This document shows, one piece after another, positions 23,847 to 31,856 of a stretch of 56,418 nucleotides of DNA (the first letter of the stretch is position 1; each line of letters opens with the position of its first letter). The notes under the pieces were generated by a model that was not told the DNA's origin, did not search any database, and was given only the letters and a program-made list of their open reading frames with translations. The DNA is taken from contig JAZSMU010000079.1 of NCBI GenBank assembly GCA_045536045.1, positions 1 to 56,418 on the forward strand, given 5' to 3'. Both the position numbers and the translations under genes were made by a program. Source of the DNA: RGIG1918 sp045536045. Lineage in GTDB: Bacteria; Cyanobacteriota; Vampirovibrionia; Gastranaerophilales; Gastranaerophilaceae.

Positions 23847-24602
23847 TTATTTAATAATCTCAAAACCGATTTTAATAATTCCTAAAATAAGAACAGCAAT
23901 CATCATATTGTTTATTGCGTTTGAAGATAATTTTTTAGATATTTTAACTCCAATTTTTGCTCCTATAAAGCTTGCAACAAGGGCAATTGGAATAATGTTT
24001 AAAATTATAATTCCACTTGAGAGTTTTCCTAAAAATGCAAATAGTGCGTGAAAAGCAACAAAAAATGTTATTGTTGGCAAAAGTTCTTTTGGAGTTTTTT
24101 TAGTAAAACACTTAAGAGCTGTTGCGAATAAAACTGCACCCCCAATTCCAATTGCAGCACTAATTGCACCAATTAGGGCAAATGTTAAATTTAAGAAAAA
24201 TTCTCTATATTTGCCTTTAAAATCAAAATAAACATCTTTTTTGATTAGATAAATTGAAGTAAGCGCAACAAGACAATAAAGCCCAAAAATTGGTTTAATT
24301 GGTGCAAAAGAAGAAAAATATGCACTTATTATTGTTCCTAAAATAATAAAAATTGTAGATTTAATTAAAAATTTCTTTTCTAAATACTCTTCTCCTCTTC
24401 TATAAAAAAGCCCAGCAAGGCTATTTAGTAAAACAACAGTAGAGCTTATTCCAATAACTTCGTGAGTTGAAATAGTTGTTATATTGAAAAGAGGCAAAAT
24501 AACCAAAAATGCTGGAACAATAATTAAGCCCCCACCAATGCCTAAAAGCCCTGTAAATATTCCAGAAATTATACAAACTAAAAATACAACGATATTTTCC
24601 AT
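23847..24602 (-). CDS. TauE/SafE-family anion permease
   Basis: A 251-aa membrane protein with about eight helices and the family's repeated glycine-rich motif: GIFTGLLGIGGGLIIVPAFL near the N-terminus and GAISAAIGIGGAVLFATAL in the second half. TauE/SafE proteins export sulfite, sulfoacetate or other organosulfur anions, or take up sulfonates; the substrate here cannot be told. No sulfur-metabolism gene is adjacent. The gene is divergent from the GT8 gene with only 29 nt between start codons. A perfect TATAAT ends 7 nt before its ATG. Confidence 0.88.
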   Translation of the reverse strand: MENIVVFLVCIISGIFTGLLGIGGGLIIVPAFLVILPLFNITTISTHEVIGISSTVVLLNSLAGLFYRRGEEYLEKKFLIKSTIFIILGTIISAYFSSFAPIKPIFGLYCLVALTSIYLIKKDVYFDFKGKYREFFLNLTFALIGAISAAIGIGGAVLFATALKCFTKKTPKELLPTITFFVAFHALFAFLGKLSSGIIILNIIPIALVASFIGAKIGVKISKKLSSNAINNMMIAVLILGIIKIGFEIIK

Positions 24603-24638
24603 AAACCTAATTATATGCTAAAATTATCTTAATGGGAA
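24596..24638. promoter_or_regulatory. Interlocked divergent leaderless promoters (tauE and GT8)
   Basis: For GT8 (plus): TTTCCA 24596-24601, 17 nt, then TGC-TAAAAT with the -10 at 24619-24624, and the ATG 7 nt later. For tauE (minus): TTCCCA 24633-24638, 17 nt, TATAAT 24610-24615, and the ATG 7 nt later. Each -35 lies inside the first codons of the opposite gene, so the polymerases exclude one another. Confidence 0.6.
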
Positions 24639-25579
24639 ACGAAATTCACATAGCCTTATCTCCAGATGACGACTACACAGAACACGCTGCTGTTTGTGCT
24701 ATTAGTGCTTGCGAAAATATGAGGGGCGAGAGCCTTGTTATCCATATTTTAGATAGTGAATTATGCGAAGCTTCAAAAAGGAGTTTTTTAACAATTTCAG
24801 AAACTTATAGAGATGTTCAAGTTGTTTTTGAAAAAATTGATAGCTCAATATTTAATGCTTACAGACATTCTGAAAGATATTCTATTCAAACTCTTTTGCC
24901 AATGATTTTGCCAGAGATTAAAACTTGTAAGAATTTAAAAAGAATAATTTATTTAGATTCAGATATGGTTGTTAAAACTTCTCTTAAACCTTTGTGGGAT
25001 ATGGAATTTGAAAATAATTATATTTTAGCTGTTGAAGATATTGAATCTAAAAGGCTTTCAAGAAAATTTTTAAAAGGCAAAGAAAAGTTTTTTAATACAG
25101 GTTTAATGGTTTTGAATTGTGATATGTGGCGAAGAGATGATATTTCTTTGCGTGCAGTTAAAATGGCAATAGATAATTCAAATAGCGTTTATGGCTGTTG
25201 CGATAATGTTTTAAATATTTTGTTTGCAGGTTTTGTTAAATTTATAGATTTAAAATGGAATTTGCAATATTCGCCAATGGATATTTACCCAGAATTTGAA
25301 AATACCAAAGAATTTGAAAATGCAATTGAAAACCCAGCTATTATTCATTTCTTTGGCGATTTTAAACCTTGGGAGTTAGGTTTTGGACATTTTTGCCCCA
25401 AACAAGAAGATTATTTAAGGTATCACAAACTTACTTTATACAAAAAAGAAAACTACAAAAGCTTCCAAGCCCAAGACAGAGCAAATTCTTTCAAGGGAAT
25501 TATGCATTTTATTTTTTATCATCCTCTGTTCTTTTTAGAGGGTGGTTATTGGCGAAATATCTTAAAGAAAACTAAATAA
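24632..25579 (+). CDS. Glycosyltransferase family 8 (LPS-type)
   Basis: A 315-aa GT-A-fold retaining glycosyltransferase, related to the galactosyl- and glucosyltransferases of lipopolysaccharide cores. Visible motifs are IHIALSPDDDYTEHAAVCAISA at the N-terminus, the metal-binding DxD in IIYLDSDMVVKTSLKPLWD, FNTGLMVLNCDMWRR, CCDNVLNILFAG and IHFFGDFKPWELGF (the C-terminal H-x-x-G-x-x-K-P-W signature). All are intact. It probably decorates an envelope glycan with a UDP-sugar donor. There is no ribosome-binding site; the promoter suggests a leaderless message. The 3' end overlaps the convergent pheA stop by 8 nt. Confidence 0.88.
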   Translation: MGNEIHIALSPDDDYTEHAAVCAISACENMRGESLVIHILDSELCEASKRSFLTISETYRDVQVVFEKIDSSIFNAYRHSERYSIQTLLPMILPEIKTCKNLKRIIYLDSDMVVKTSLKPLWDMEFENNYILAVEDIESKRLSRKFLKGKEKFFNTGLMVLNCDMWRRDDISLRAVKMAIDNSNSVYGCCDNVLNILFAGFVKFIDLKWNLQYSPMDIYPEFENTKEFENAIENPAIIHFFGDFKPWELGFGHFCPKQEDYLRYHKLTLYKKENYKSFQAQDRANSFKGIMHFIFYHPLFFLEGGYWRNILKKTK

Positions 25580-26402
25580 TAGTGTATGAGCCAAAAATTC
25601 TAAAAATTTCACACTTTTCAGAAATTTCTTTTAGGGCATCAAGTGCCATATGTTCCCCTCTATCAATATCTGCAAAGAAAATATATTCGCCCAAAGTTTT
25701 TCTAGATGGTCTGCTTTCTAAATAAATTAAATTCAAATCGTGTTTTTTAAATATTTCTAATATTTTTAACAAAGCCCCAGCCTCATTTTTGGTTGAAAAT
25801 GCTAGAGATGTTCTATTGCAGGATAATCCTAAATCTTTGTGTCCTATAAGAATAAATCTTGTGTTGTTATTTTTATTGTCATTTATTGCACTATCTAAAA
25901 TATTGAGATTATACAAATTAGCACAATAACCATTTGCAATTGAAGCCCAAGAATTGTCCATATTTGATACTTCTTTAGCAGATGATGATGTTGAAGATGC
26001 TGGAATAAGCTCAATATCAGAGCTAAAATTTTTAGAAATATAATTTTGGCACTGTGCAAGAGCCTGAGGATGAGAAACAATGTGTTTAATATCTTCTATT
26101 TGCCCTTTAGATAGCAAACAATGGTTAATTTCTACAATTGTTTGAGATAAAATTTTCAAACTTTTTTTAGAATTTAAAAGATTATCAATAGTTTCTCTAA
26201 CAATTCCTTCTAAAGAATTTTCAATAGGAACAACTGCAAAATAATTTTCATTTTCATCAACTAAATCTAAAATTTTTTTAATTGTTGAAACCTCTTCAAT
26301 TTCAGCATCTTTTAAAATTTTTTCTTGAAAATTATTAAGTGCTATTTGGGAATATGAACCAATAGGACCTAAAAAATAAATTTTTTGCTTGTTATTTTCC
26401 AT
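25572..26402 (-). CDS. pheA: Prephenate dehydratase
   Basis: Converts prephenate to phenylpyruvate in phenylalanine synthesis. The catalytic domain (about 1-185) shows IYFLGPIGSYSQIA, VVPIENSLEGIVRETIDNL, SHPQALAQC, and the conserved NTRFILIG with the catalytic Thr-Arg-Phe. An ACT regulatory domain follows (SLAFSTKNEAGALLKILEIF, then LNLIYLESRPSRKTLGEYIFF), including the ESRP motif tied to phenylalanine feedback inhibition. It is a stand-alone enzyme without chorismate mutase. The start has a TTTTTT stretch and no ribosome-binding site, behind a clear promoter. Confidence 0.95.
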   Translation of the reverse strand: MENNKQKIYFLGPIGSYSQIALNNFQEKILKDAEIEEVSTIKKILDLVDENENYFAVVPIENSLEGIVRETIDNLLNSKKSLKILSQTIVEINHCLLSKGQIEDIKHIVSHPQALAQCQNYISKNFSSDIELIPASSTSSSAKEVSNMDNSWASIANGYCANLYNLNILDSAINDNKNNNTRFILIGHKDLGLSCNRTSLAFSTKNEAGALLKILEIFKKHDLNLIYLESRPSRKTLGEYIFFADIDRGEHMALDALKEISEKCEIFRIFGSYTII

Positions 26403-26408
26403 AAAAAA

Positions 26409-26437
26409 ATTTTATGATAAAAAGCATATTTAGGCAA
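26409..26437 (-). promoter_or_regulatory. Promoter of pheA, leaderless geometry
   Basis: On the minus strand TTGCCT (26432-26437), exactly 17 nt, then TAAAAT (26409-26414), with the pheA ATG 6 nt further. The six intervening bases are all T, so no ribosome-binding site exists and transcription should start at the ATG. Confidence 0.65.
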
Positions 26438-26447
26438 ATTTTAAAGC

Positions 26448-27584
26448 TTAATTATCAGATAATGCAAGCCATTTATAGGTTTTTGGGATATCTTCTTCTG
26501 GCAAATTAATAATAAATATTCCACCAAATTTTCCTCTTTGAGTTAGCAAAAAGCCCTCTTTAATAAGCTCTTCAATAGCTTTTGTTGTGGTTGAAGTGCT
26601 TATTTTTAAAGTTTTTGAAAACTCTTTAATTGTTGGAATTCTATCTCCAACTTCGCAATTTTTATATAAATATTTTTTAATCTCTTCTAGGGCAATTTCC
26701 CATTTATATTTGAATTTTGGGCTTTGGGCTTTGTTTTTTATGCCAGACATAAACATAGATTTTTCAGATTTAATTTCGCCTATGTGTTTTCCTGTGTAAA
26801 TTGTGCCGTATTTGCCTCTTCTGGCTTCAATTATCCCTTTTTTGTTTAAAGATTTCATAATGTCATTAACAGTTTTAAGGCTAAGCCCCATCATATTTGC
26901 AATTTTAGCGTTTGTTGGAATTTTATCTCCAATATTAAAATTATTTGTGATGTAGTTTTTAACATTTTTTTCAAATTTTTCTGTTAAGGTTTTGTTTTTA
27001 ACAACTTTTATTGCTGAATATTTTTTTTCATTTTGATTTAGCTCAATATTTTTTGTTAGAAACCAAGATTTTTCGCCTTTTTTATAATATTTTTGCTCTA
27101 AAATTCCCTCCATAACCATGTTTTCTAAAGCTAGGCAAACAGTGTTATGTGAAGTTTGAATTTCTCTTGCTATTGTTCTAGAGCTCGGCAATTTTGAGCC
27201 TTTTTGAAGATTTAATTCAATAATTAAATTTTTAATTTCTAATTTTGCACTATCTTTTTTTGAATAAGATTTTTGAACTTTATATTTTTCAGAATTTTTG
27301 TCTTTAGGATTAATTACAAGCGTTCCAACTCTTTGTTTAGAGCTAAAATAGCCCATATCTTCTCCAAATCTTATGGCATTTTGAATAGTTGCACTTGATA
27401 CTCCTAAAAGCTCTGCAAATTCAACTTTTGAGGGCAAAATTTCTCCAGAACTTATTTCTTTTTTCTTAAATTCGCTATCTAAAATTTTTATAAGCCAATT
27501 CAAAACTAGCTTTTCTTTAGAAAGCTCAGAAGAATTAAAATCGGGGAGATTTTTATTAAATTTTAAAATGCTTATTTTTTTCAT
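26448..27584 (-). CDS. Four tandem GntR-type winged-helix domains, no effector domain
   Basis: A 378-aa protein in which I can align four GntR-like DNA-binding units: about 26-91 (SGEILPSKVEFAELLGVSSA), 114-176 (KGSKLPSSRTIAREIQTSHN), 203-264 (IGDKIPTNAKIANMMGLSLK, wing RRGKYGTIY) and 295-359 (VGDRIPTIKEFSKTLKISTS, wing QRGKFGGIF). Each has the LPS/IPT start, a helix-turn-helix and a two-strand wing. Linkers are Lys/Asn-rich and no ligand-binding or aminotransferase domain follows. Typical GntR regulators have one DNA-binding domain plus an effector domain. It overlaps the era stop as ATGA. Its target is unknown. Confidence 0.8.
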   Translation of the reverse strand: MKKISILKFNKNLPDFNSSELSKEKLVLNWLIKILDSEFKKKEISSGEILPSKVEFAELLGVSSATIQNAIRFGEDMGYFSSKQRVGTLVINPKDKNSEKYKVQKSYSKKDSAKLEIKNLIIELNLQKGSKLPSSRTIAREIQTSHNTVCLALENMVMEGILEQKYYKKGEKSWFLTKNIELNQNEKKYSAIKVVKNKTLTEKFEKNVKNYITNNFNIGDKIPTNAKIANMMGLSLKTVNDIMKSLNKKGIIEARRGKYGTIYTGKHIGEIKSEKSMFMSGIKNKAQSPKFKYKWEIALEEIKKYLYKNCEVGDRIPTIKEFSKTLKISTSTTTKAIEELIKEGFLLTQRGKFGGIFIINLPEEDIPKTYKWLALSDN

Positions 27585-28483
27585 GCGTTTTCAAACAGGT
27601 TTTTAACGACTTTTTCGTCTTTTTGCCAATTTTTTTGGACTTTGACAAATAATTCTAAATATATTTTCTTTTCAAAATTCTTTTCTAATTCAATTCTTGC
27701 ACTTGTTCCAATTTTCTTTAGAAGCTCTCCACCTTTGCCTATCATAATTTTTTTCTGACCTTCTGTGGAGACAATAATTTTTGCAAAAATTCTATCTATA
27801 TTTTCTTTTTCTTCATATTTTTCAATAATAACTGCACATTGATGAGGAAGCTCATCTTTAGTATTTAAAATAATTTTTTCTCTAATAGTTTCAGAAGCGA
27901 TATTTCTTAAGGTTTGGTCTGTGATTTCTTCTTCGTCATAAAATTTTTCGCCCTCTGGCAAATATTCTTCAATCTTATTTAGTAAATCATTAATATTTCT
28001 TGAAGTTTTTGCACTTACAAAAACGCTTGGCATATTTTTAGGTTCAAAAAGTTTTTTATATGAATATAAATTTGCTTCTCTTTTTTCTAAATCTTTAATT
28101 AAATCAACCTTATTTAAAACAAGCAAAATCGGGCAATTTACTTTTTTTAAATAATTTTCAACAATCCACTTATCTCCAAGCCCTGCTGGTTCTTTGGCAT
28201 CTAGCAAAAATAAAATTAAATCTGCACCCTCTAGGGCATCATATGTTTCTTTTGCTAAAGTTTTTCCAAGCTCATTTAATGGTTTATGGACTCCTGGTGT
28301 ATCAACAAAAACGATTTGTTTAACTTCGTCTGTATAAATTCCTTTAATTTGTTTTCTTGTTGTTTGGGCAGTAGAAGTTGTTATAGCAATTTTTTGCCCA
28401 ACGATATTATTCAATAGGGTACTTTTGCCAACATTTGGTCTAGATATAATTGTAACAAAACCTGATTTAAAAGAATTTTTCAT
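27581..28483 (-). CDS. era: GTPase Era
   Basis: Essential GTPase that binds 16S rRNA and helps mature the small ribosomal subunit. G-domain motifs: RPNVGKSTLLN (G1), TAQTTRKQI (G2), VDTPGVHKP (G3), LNKVDLI (G4) and SAKTSRN (G5). The KH domain follows, with MIGKGGELLKKIGTSAR at its RNA-binding loop. Length 300 aa is normal. The first Gly of the G1 P-loop (GRPNVGKS in other Era proteins) is Ser14 here (codon TCT). No ribosome-binding site is visible. The downstream gntR-like gene overlaps its stop. Confidence 0.95.
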   Translation of the reverse strand: MKNSFKSGFVTIISRPNVGKSTLLNNIVGQKIAITTSTAQTTRKQIKGIYTDEVKQIVFVDTPGVHKPLNELGKTLAKETYDALEGADLILFLLDAKEPAGLGDKWIVENYLKKVNCPILLVLNKVDLIKDLEKREANLYSYKKLFEPKNMPSVFVSAKTSRNINDLLNKIEEYLPEGEKFYDEEEITDQTLRNIASETIREKIILNTKDELPHQCAVIIEKYEEKENIDRIFAKIIVSTEGQKKIMIGKGGELLKKIGTSARIELEKNFEKKIYLELFVKVQKNWQKDEKVVKNLFENA

Positions 28484-28539
28484 TTTACGTCAACTATGTT
28501 TATTGTAAAATTATTATACTATAAAAGTGGGATGATGAA

Positions 28540-30201
28540 TTGAAAAAATTTATATTAACGCTTATAGCCTTGTGTTTAATAGCACTTCAAGGATTTGCTA
28601 AAACAAGTGAATTTAAAAATATTCTCCATGACTTAAATCTTTCAAAAGTTTCTGATGGAACTTTTAAAGTTGTTTTGAAAACAGAAATCCCATTTACTGA
28701 CGAAGTTAAAATAGTTAAAAAATCAGAAAATTCATATTATATTTTGCTTTCTGAAACTTATAGCATGGTTAAATCTGCTAGAGGAAATGGAATTATTAGA
28801 GAAGTTAATGTTGAAACATTTCCTTATGTTGAGCAAAATTATGATAATGGATACACAAAAATTTCTTTCTTAACTTCTCGTCCTGTAGATTGGACAATTA
28901 ATTTGACAGCGAAAAAGGCTTCAAAATTTCCAATTATGGACCTTGTTCGCTTAGATAAATTGGAAGAAATGTATAAGAATGATAATTTTGACTATAAAAA
29001 TGCAATTGCTCAAAATAACATTCCAAAACTTGAAACTTTAGTTCCAAAACAAACACAAAAACCTAAAGAAACAGTAAAAAAAGTTGAAGCACCTAAAGCT
29101 GAAGTTGTTAAAAAAGAGGTTGTTAAAAAAGAAACAAAGGCTGAAAAAGTCATAGCTCAAAAACAAAAAGAAACTATTTCTAAAAAACCAAAAGAAGAAA
29201 TTAAGATTCAGAAAGAAGAACCTAAAAAACAAGATAAAGCTTCTAGTGAGGTTATAAAAGAAAAAACTCCTGAAGTAGTTGAGAAAAAGGTTGAAGAGCC
29301 AAAAGGAGAAGTAAAAGAAGAAGTTAAAGAAGAAGTTAAAGAAGCTCCGAAACCTCAAGAGCCAAAAGTTCAACAAGCTGAAAAAGTTAAAGAAGAAATT
29401 CAACAAGAAAATAAAGACATTAAATTAATTCTTAAAGAGTTTTATAACAAAAATAAAAATGCAGTTAAATTGGCTTCTGTTATCTTGCTTGCTTTAATTT
29501 TAGGCTTGCATTTATTGGGTAAATTCATCTCACTTAAAAACCAAGAACAGGGCAAAAATCCTTATGAATATAGTGATGAAGAAACTACCGAAAATCCAGA
29601 AGAAGAGGGTGTTGAAACAGTTTCTTTTGATAATATCCTAGAAGCTTCAAATTCTGAAGAAATTCAAGAAGTGCTTGAAAACGCAGAAGAAAATATTGAA
29701 GAAAATCAATATGAGCCTATTTTTACTCCTGAAAATGAAGATAAAATAGATGAAGTTGAATGGTTGGATGAAAATATTGAACAAAATAAAGAAGAAAATC
29801 TTCCAAATGAAGCAGAAATAATTGAAGAATCTACAAAATTGTTGTCAGATGAGGGCAAACAAAATCTTGCAGTTAAAAAACTAAAAGAAAAAGCAAAAGC
29901 ACAAGCAAAAGCCCCTTCTGCACCAGCTGAGGCTACAATATTATTTAAAACAGAAATTGCGAACGACAGAGGATTATATTTATCAGAATATATGGGCAAC
30001 AAAGTTTTAGTTGGCTATGTTGATAATGATATTTTCGTTCTTCATAATTTTAAGAAAACTCCAATTAAATCTAATGAAGTTTTATTTAGATTATCTGAAG
30101 CAAGAGCAAAAGAAGATATTTATTATGTAATGGTTGATGATAAGAAATTTTTGGTTAAATCAGACAGAACTTCTCTTCAAGTTCTTCAAAAATTCTTTTA
30201 A
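28540..30201 (+). CDS. AMIN-like, TonB-like envelope-spanning protein (paralogue 2)
   Basis: A 553-aa protein: signal-like N-terminus (1-21), an AMIN-like beta domain (about 28-130) matching the protein at 9866 (KNILHDLNLSK...FKVVLKTE...NSYYILL), a Lys/Glu/Pro/Val-rich linker (about 165-300, with VKEEVKEE-type repeats), one transmembrane helix (about 309-326), an acidic region (340-440) and a compact C-terminal domain (about 462-553). The layout suggests a periplasmic peptidoglycan-binding head and a cytoplasmic domain, FimV-like. The start is TTG with GGGATGA upstream. It precedes the flagellar operon. Confidence 0.6.
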   Translation: MKKFILTLIALCLIALQGFAKTSEFKNILHDLNLSKVSDGTFKVVLKTEIPFTDEVKIVKKSENSYYILLSETYSMVKSARGNGIIREVNVETFPYVEQNYDNGYTKISFLTSRPVDWTINLTAKKASKFPIMDLVRLDKLEEMYKNDNFDYKNAIAQNNIPKLETLVPKQTQKPKETVKKVEAPKAEVVKKEVVKKETKAEKVIAQKQKETISKKPKEEIKIQKEEPKKQDKASSEVIKEKTPEVVEKKVEEPKGEVKEEVKEEVKEAPKPQEPKVQQAEKVKEEIQQENKDIKLILKEFYNKNKNAVKLASVILLALILGLHLLGKFISLKNQEQGKNPYEYSDEETTENPEEEGVETVSFDNILEASNSEEIQEVLENAEENIEENQYEPIFTPENEDKIDEVEWLDENIEQNKEENLPNEAEIIEESTKLLSDEGKQNLAVKKLKEKAKAQAKAPSAPAEATILFKTEIANDRGLYLSEYMGNKVLVGYVDNDIFVLHNFKKTPIKSNEVLFRLSEARAKEDIYYVMVDDKKFLVKSDRTSLQVLQKFF

Positions 30202-30214
30202 TTTTAAAAATATC

Positions 30215-30304
30215 AATCCATAGATTTAGAAACCTCTTAAAAATCAACCTTAGGGTTGATGATAGCCTGTTTGATTTCGGTTAAATTATTAGTGTGCCAT
30301 AAGG
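30215..30304 (+). promoter_or_regulatory. Upstream blocks shared with the AMIN-like gene (copy B), flagellar operon promoter region
   Basis: AATCCATAGATT (30215-30226), GGTTGATG (30254-30261), TTGAT (30271-30275) and GCCATAAGG (30296-30304) recur in the same order as at 9766-9843. GGTTGAT is the right arm of a hairpin or operator ATCAACC-TTAG-GGTTGAT (30243-30260). The last box sits 29 nt before the slt start and resembles the sigma-28 -10 element. Confidence 0.45.
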
Positions 30305-30333
30305 TTTAAAAGGCACAAATGAGGTAGGTAATA

Positions 30334-30975
30334 ATGCAATCAGCTGGAGGTTTCACAGCTCTAGACTTTACGCTAAGAAGAATTAGCACTATTGAGCAAG
30401 GGTTCAATAGACTTTTTGTTGAGGAAAATTCTTCAGTAGCAAATGTTCAAAAAGCTCCAAAAACTCAAACAACTGAAGTGTCTAAAACTCAAGAAGCAAA
30501 AGATTTTCAAGAAGTTTTAGATAAAACTCTTGCTACCTCAAATGTATCTTCCCCAACACTTAAACAAGAACAACCTACCAAATGCGAACCTAAAGACATT
30601 GAAGGCTTAATTGAAAAGTATTCTAAAAAGAATGACTTAGATTCAAGCCTTGTAAAAGCACTGATTATTCAAGAGAGTGGTTTTAACCCTGAAGCAACTT
30701 CAAAATGTGGTGCAATGGGCTTAATGCAACTTATGCCAAATACAGCAAGAGGCTTAGGCGTTTCAAATGCTTATGACCCAGAAGAAAACATTAGTGGTGG
30801 CACAAGATACTTAAAATCAATGCTTACAAGATTTAATAATGACCCTAAACTAGCACTTGCAGCTTATAATGCTGGTCCTGGTGCAGTTAGTAAATATGGT
30901 GGCATTCCTCCATACAGAGAAACACAAAATTATGTAAAAAACGTTATGGCAAATTGGGAGAATCTTAAAGGATGA
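30334..30975 (+). CDS. Lytic transglycosylase (SLT domain), flagellar-operon type
   Basis: Muramidase that cuts peptidoglycan, probably to let the flagellar rod through. The SLT/goose-lysozyme domain (about 90-210) shows the catalytic Glu in IIQESGFNPEATSKCGAMG, then GLMQLMPNTARGLG, GGTRYLKSM and ALAAYNAGPGAVSKYGG. The first 90 residues are polar and disordered, with no signal peptide, so export through the flagellar apparatus (as for FlgJ) is likely. The separate flgJ at 35112 has only the rod-binding part, so the two FlgJ functions are split between genes. GAGGTAGG precedes the ATG. The 3' end overlaps flgF by 4 nt. Confidence 0.9.
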   Translation: MQSAGGFTALDFTLRRISTIEQGFNRLFVEENSSVANVQKAPKTQTTEVSKTQEAKDFQEVLDKTLATSNVSSPTLKQEQPTKCEPKDIEGLIEKYSKKNDLDSSLVKALIIQESGFNPEATSKCGAMGLMQLMPNTARGLGVSNAYDPEENISGGTRYLKSMLTRFNNDPKLALAAYNAGPGAVSKYGGIPPYRETQNYVKNVMANWENLKG

Positions 30976-31835
30976 TAACAAGAGGACTTGAATCTGCCTC
31001 AAACGGCATGAAAACATTAATTGAATATCAAGATATAGTTGCAAATAACATTGCAAACGTTAATACTACAAGCTTTAAAAAGACAAACTTGGCGTTTAAA
31101 AATGTTATGGATATGGCAATTGAAGAAAAATCAAGATTTAATGAATTTCAAGCTCAAACAAGACATTTAGGCAATCTAAGTGCTGGAAGCGTTGTAGATA
31201 AAAGATATTTAGATTTTTCTCAAGGAGCTTTAATTCAAACAGGAAAATCTTTAGATTTGGCACTATTATCAGATGGCTTTTTCAAAGTTCAAGAAAAACA
31301 AACAATTGGCGAGCCATATCATGAAAATAATTTCTATTACACAAGAAATGGTAGTTTTCATTTGAATGAAGATTATTATTTGGTAAACAACTTAGGCGAT
31401 TTCGTGATGGATAGCGAAAATAGAAGAATTAGAATTGCAAGAGACCCAGATGACCCAAATAATGATGTAAATAATAGGGTGGATACACAAAAAGAGCTTA
31501 CAATTGCTGGCAACGGAACAATTAGCATTACAAACCCTGATTTTCAAAGAACACTACAAAGAATACAAATTGTTGATTTTGAAGATAAATCAAAATTAGG
31601 ACAAATTGGTGATAGCAGATATAGAGAAATTCTTGGGCAAAATGCTGGCAGATTTCAACTTAGGGGAGATGCTGGGTTAACTCAAGGTTCTTTAGAAGGT
31701 TCAAATGTGAACACTGTAAATGAAATGATTCATACAATTGAAATCACAAGAGCATACGAAACACTCTCAACAATGGTTCGTGAACAAAGCGAATTGCTTT
31801 CTCAAGCAATAGAGCTAGGAAAAATTAGAGGATAA
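30972..31835 (+). CDS. flgF: Flagellar basal-body rod protein FlgF-like
   Basis: Proximal-rod subunit of the flagellar axial family. The N-terminal helix MITRGLESASNGMKTLIEYQ with NNIANVNTTSFKKTN and the C-terminal helix (GSLEGSNVNTVNEMIHTIEI...YETLSTMVREQSELL) are the paired coiled-coil segments of rod and hook proteins; the central domain contains DLALLSDGFFKVQE. At 287 aa it fits FlgF or FlgG. As a typical FlgG follows directly, I call this FlgF. It overlaps the slt stop (ATGA), so translation is coupled. The sequence is exported by the flagellar system without a signal peptide. Confidence 0.85.
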   Translation: MITRGLESASNGMKTLIEYQDIVANNIANVNTTSFKKTNLAFKNVMDMAIEEKSRFNEFQAQTRHLGNLSAGSVVDKRYLDFSQGALIQTGKSLDLALLSDGFFKVQEKQTIGEPYHENNFYYTRNGSFHLNEDYYLVNNLGDFVMDSENRRIRIARDPDDPNNDVNNRVDTQKELTIAGNGTISITNPDFQRTLQRIQIVDFEDKSKLGQIGDSRYREILGQNAGRFQLRGDAGLTQGSLEGSNVNTVNEMIHTIEITRAYETLSTMVREQSELLSQAIELGKIRG

Positions 31836-31856
31836 CAATAAAAAGGATAAAATGAC

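Noticed and set aside
29038..29406. 122-codon Phe/Asn/Leu-rich minus-strand frame
   Set aside because: It is the antisense shadow of the Lys/Glu repeats of the AMIN-like protein at 28540; the odd composition is explained by that.
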